A DNA stretch of 23,437 bases, from the NCBI GenBank assembly GCA_041494445.1, contig JBGQAU010000047.1:1-23437 (forward strand), read 5' to 3'. Positions within the stretch are counted from its first letter, which is position 1, and each line of letters starts with the position of its first letter. The DNA is from JAIQFR01 sp041494445 (GTDB lineage Bacteria; Acidobacteriota; Polarisedimenticolia; Polarisedimenticolales; JAIQFR01). The notes below the pieces were generated by a model, which worked only from the letters and a program-made list of their open reading frames with translations, did no database searches and had not been told where the DNA came from. A program made the position numbers and the translations under genes. Positions 22,884 through 23,437 of this stretch are shown here, piece by piece.

Positions 22884-22889
22884 ATGATA
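22884..22889 (-). promoter_or_regulatory. -10-like TATCAT of polA
   Basis: TATCAT on the minus strand lies about 19 bases before the polA ATG, giving a very short leader. No convincing -35 is visible; upstream sequence is the probable transposase remnant. Confidence 0.35.
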
Positions 22890-22895
22890 GCCCGT

Positions 22896-23093
22896 CTACT
22901 CCACGGCGTGCCCGATCACGTCGCGGACGGTGCCCGGACGATCGAGATCCTCGAGGGCGAAGAAGCCGGGGCCCGTGCGGGCGAGGGTGCGGGACGCGAC
23001 CGGCGGCGGGCGCGCCCGGAGACCGAGGCACTCCAGGATGGCGCGGATGGCCTCGGGCGGTAGCCGCGGGTTTGAACGCGTGAGACCGCGATC
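22896..23093 (-). pseudogene. Probable transposase C-terminal remnant (IS91-like wording)
   Basis: The minus-strand frame from a TGA at 23094-23096 to TAG at 22896-22898 gives 65 codons with no ATG near its beginning. It reads LPPEAIRAILECLGLRARPP, then a Pro/Ala/Arg stretch, and ends GPGFFALEDLDRPGTVRDVIGHAVE. The phrase 'xxAIRAILExLGLxxRPPPxA' recalls the C-terminal tails of IS91-type (Y2) transposases, from memory only. The catalytic part is absent and the frame is closed upstream, so this is a broken end, not a gene. It lies between polA and the HEPN/MNT remnant. It could also be the tail of an unrelated decayed gene. Confidence 0.35.
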
Positions 23094-23109
23094 TCACCGA
23101 GGCCGATCC

Positions 23110-23239
23110 CTTCACGCATCAGCTACCCGAGGCCTGATCACCGAGCAGCGCCTCGATGGCACGCCTGAGGGGAGGAAGATCTTCCTCCGCGATTTCCCAG
23201 ACTCGCGGATCCTTCACAACGGCACGGCTTCACGCATCA
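23110..23239. repeat. 12-bp direct repeat flanking the HEPN remnant
   Basis: CTTCACGCATCA occurs exactly at 23110-23121 and again at 23228-23239. The right copy encodes the conserved VMREA end of the MNT gene; the left copy overlaps the stop of the HEPN remnant. It could mark a duplication or recombination joint. Confidence 0.5.
23119..23217 (-). pseudogene. HEPN (DUF86) toxin remnant: start and C-terminal tail only
   Basis: There are 32 codons from a GTG at 23217 to TGA at 23119: VKDPRVWEIAEEDLPPLRRA and then IEALLGDQASGS. The wording DPxxVWEIxExDLPPLRxxIEALL is the C-terminal tail of DUF86/HEPN toxins that follow MNT nucleotidyltransferase antitoxins. A full HEPN protein is about 110-120 residues, with the catalytic R-x4-6-H motif before this tail. 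Here the first 80 or so codons, including that motif, are missing. The GTG still overlaps the MNT stop as GTGA, the usual coupling in such pairs. The gene therefore looks internally deleted in frame. It cannot be an active HEPN RNase. Confidence 0.6.
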
Positions 23240-23437
23240 CGCGTTCCCGTAGAAGAGGATGCAGTCCTTCGGGCTCCACCACGTCCACCTTCCGTCCCAA
23301 CAGATCCTCGAGGTCCATGACCAGACCGCCAGGGAAGAACCGACTGTGGTCCGCTCGAGCCTCCACCAGGAAGTCCACGTCGCTCTTGGGGCCGGCGTCT
23401 CCCCTGGCCACCGACCCGAACACGCGCACGTTGATCG
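23214..23437 (-). CDS. MNT-type nucleotidyltransferase (HEPN-MNT antitoxin-like), partial at right edge
   Basis: The minus-strand frame runs from the window edge to TGA at 23214, about 74 codons. It contains the polymerase-beta-type motif FGSVARGDAGPKSDVDFLVEA (GSxxRGxxxxxSDxD), with catalytic Asp residues in SDVDF. LLGRKVDVVEPEGLHPLLRE and the typical ending ERVMREAVPL follow. The open frame continues beyond the edge (I-N before V-R-V-F-G), so the true start lies outside. MNT proteins AMPylate or otherwise neutralise HEPN toxins encoded next to them. The partner here survives only as a 32-codon remnant. The visible part of this gene is intact. Confidence 0.85.
   Translation of the reverse strand, partial: INVRVFGSVARGDAGPKSDVDFLVEARADHSRFFPGGLVMDLEDLLGRKVDVVEPEGLHPLLRERVMREAVPL

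Noticed and set aside
19711..23115. Long minus-strand frame (1134 codons) covering polA in another phase
   Set aside because: polA in its own frame has every catalytic motif; the alternative reads as low-complexity Arg/Pro/Ala sequence.
1..23437. CRISPR arrays, tRNA or rRNA genes, complete insertion sequences, prophage genes
   Set aside because: No spaced direct repeats, cloverleaf sequences, rRNA-like stretches, paired terminal inverted repeats or phage structural genes were seen on either strand.

Overview
The window is a GC-rich (roughly 70% by eye) chromosomal stretch from a diderm bacterium. Nearly all of it is closely packed housekeeping or lineage-conserved genes. The diderm reading rests on a LolA-like periplasmic carrier, a LolCDE/MacB-type ABC system with a lipocalin-like partner, and several exported proteins. 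Gene content and style (HEAT-cyclophilin protein, DUF255 protein, pairs of small membrane proteins, two HD-GYP proteins) fit an uncultured soil or sediment lineage such as Acidobacteriota or a delta-proteobacterial relative. I cannot fix the phylum from sequence alone. Stops are mostly TGA or TAG. The only intact gene ending in TAA is the YtxH-like gene.

Layout. 1-208 (-) is the 5' end of an SRPBCC/TIGR01777-type gene cut by the window edge. 311-4651 (-) is a tightly coupled three-gene operon: ABC ATPase, large FtsX-type permease, AttH/CrtC lipocalin-like exported protein. Divergent from it, 4758-7370 (+) holds a SAT1-like GNAT acetyltransferase and a DUF255/YyaL-type thioredoxin-fold gene split by one in-frame TAA. 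7480-9079 (+) carries an exported PEBP/YbhB-family protein with a second well-formed internal start, then a TerC-family membrane protein. 9098-11299 (-) holds an HD-GYP protein with a degenerate receiver and two small membrane proteins of unknown function. 11390-12108 (+) is a coupled DUF948/YtxH envelope pair. 12132-14379 (-) holds an M20 amidohydrolase and an HDAC-family deacetylase. 14464-15664 (+) holds a conserved small protein and a rhomboid protease with an extra N-terminal domain. 15603-16370 (-) is the LolA-like gene, overlapping the rhomboid tail. 16509-18626 (+) is an exported HEAT-repeat protein fused to a cyclophilin. 18623-19714 (-) is a canonical response regulator with an HD-GYP output, sharing a CTAG stop with its neighbour. 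19848-22865 (-) is polA with all three activities. From about 22896 to the right edge lies a decayed patch: a probable transposase tail, a 32-codon in-frame remnant of a HEPN (DUF86) toxin, and a MNT nucleotidyltransferase cut by the window edge.

How the genes relate. Most neighbours are independent transcription units with their own -10-like elements. Real co-expression units, judged by overlap and spacing, are the ABC/lipocalin operon, GNAT plus DUF255, the two small membrane proteins, DUF948 plus YtxH, and MNT plus the HEPN remnant. I found no tRNA, rRNA, CRISPR array, complete insertion sequence or replication origin. No stretch over 300 bases is empty apart from 22866-23213, which contains only the remnants described. 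I do not see a complete new multi-gene system. The most notable items are the nonsense-split DUF255 gene, the miniature HEPN remnant that kept its start and frame, the dual-start PEBP gene, the exported HEAT-cyclophilin fusion, and a roughly 100-residue insertion in the PolA 5'-nuclease region.
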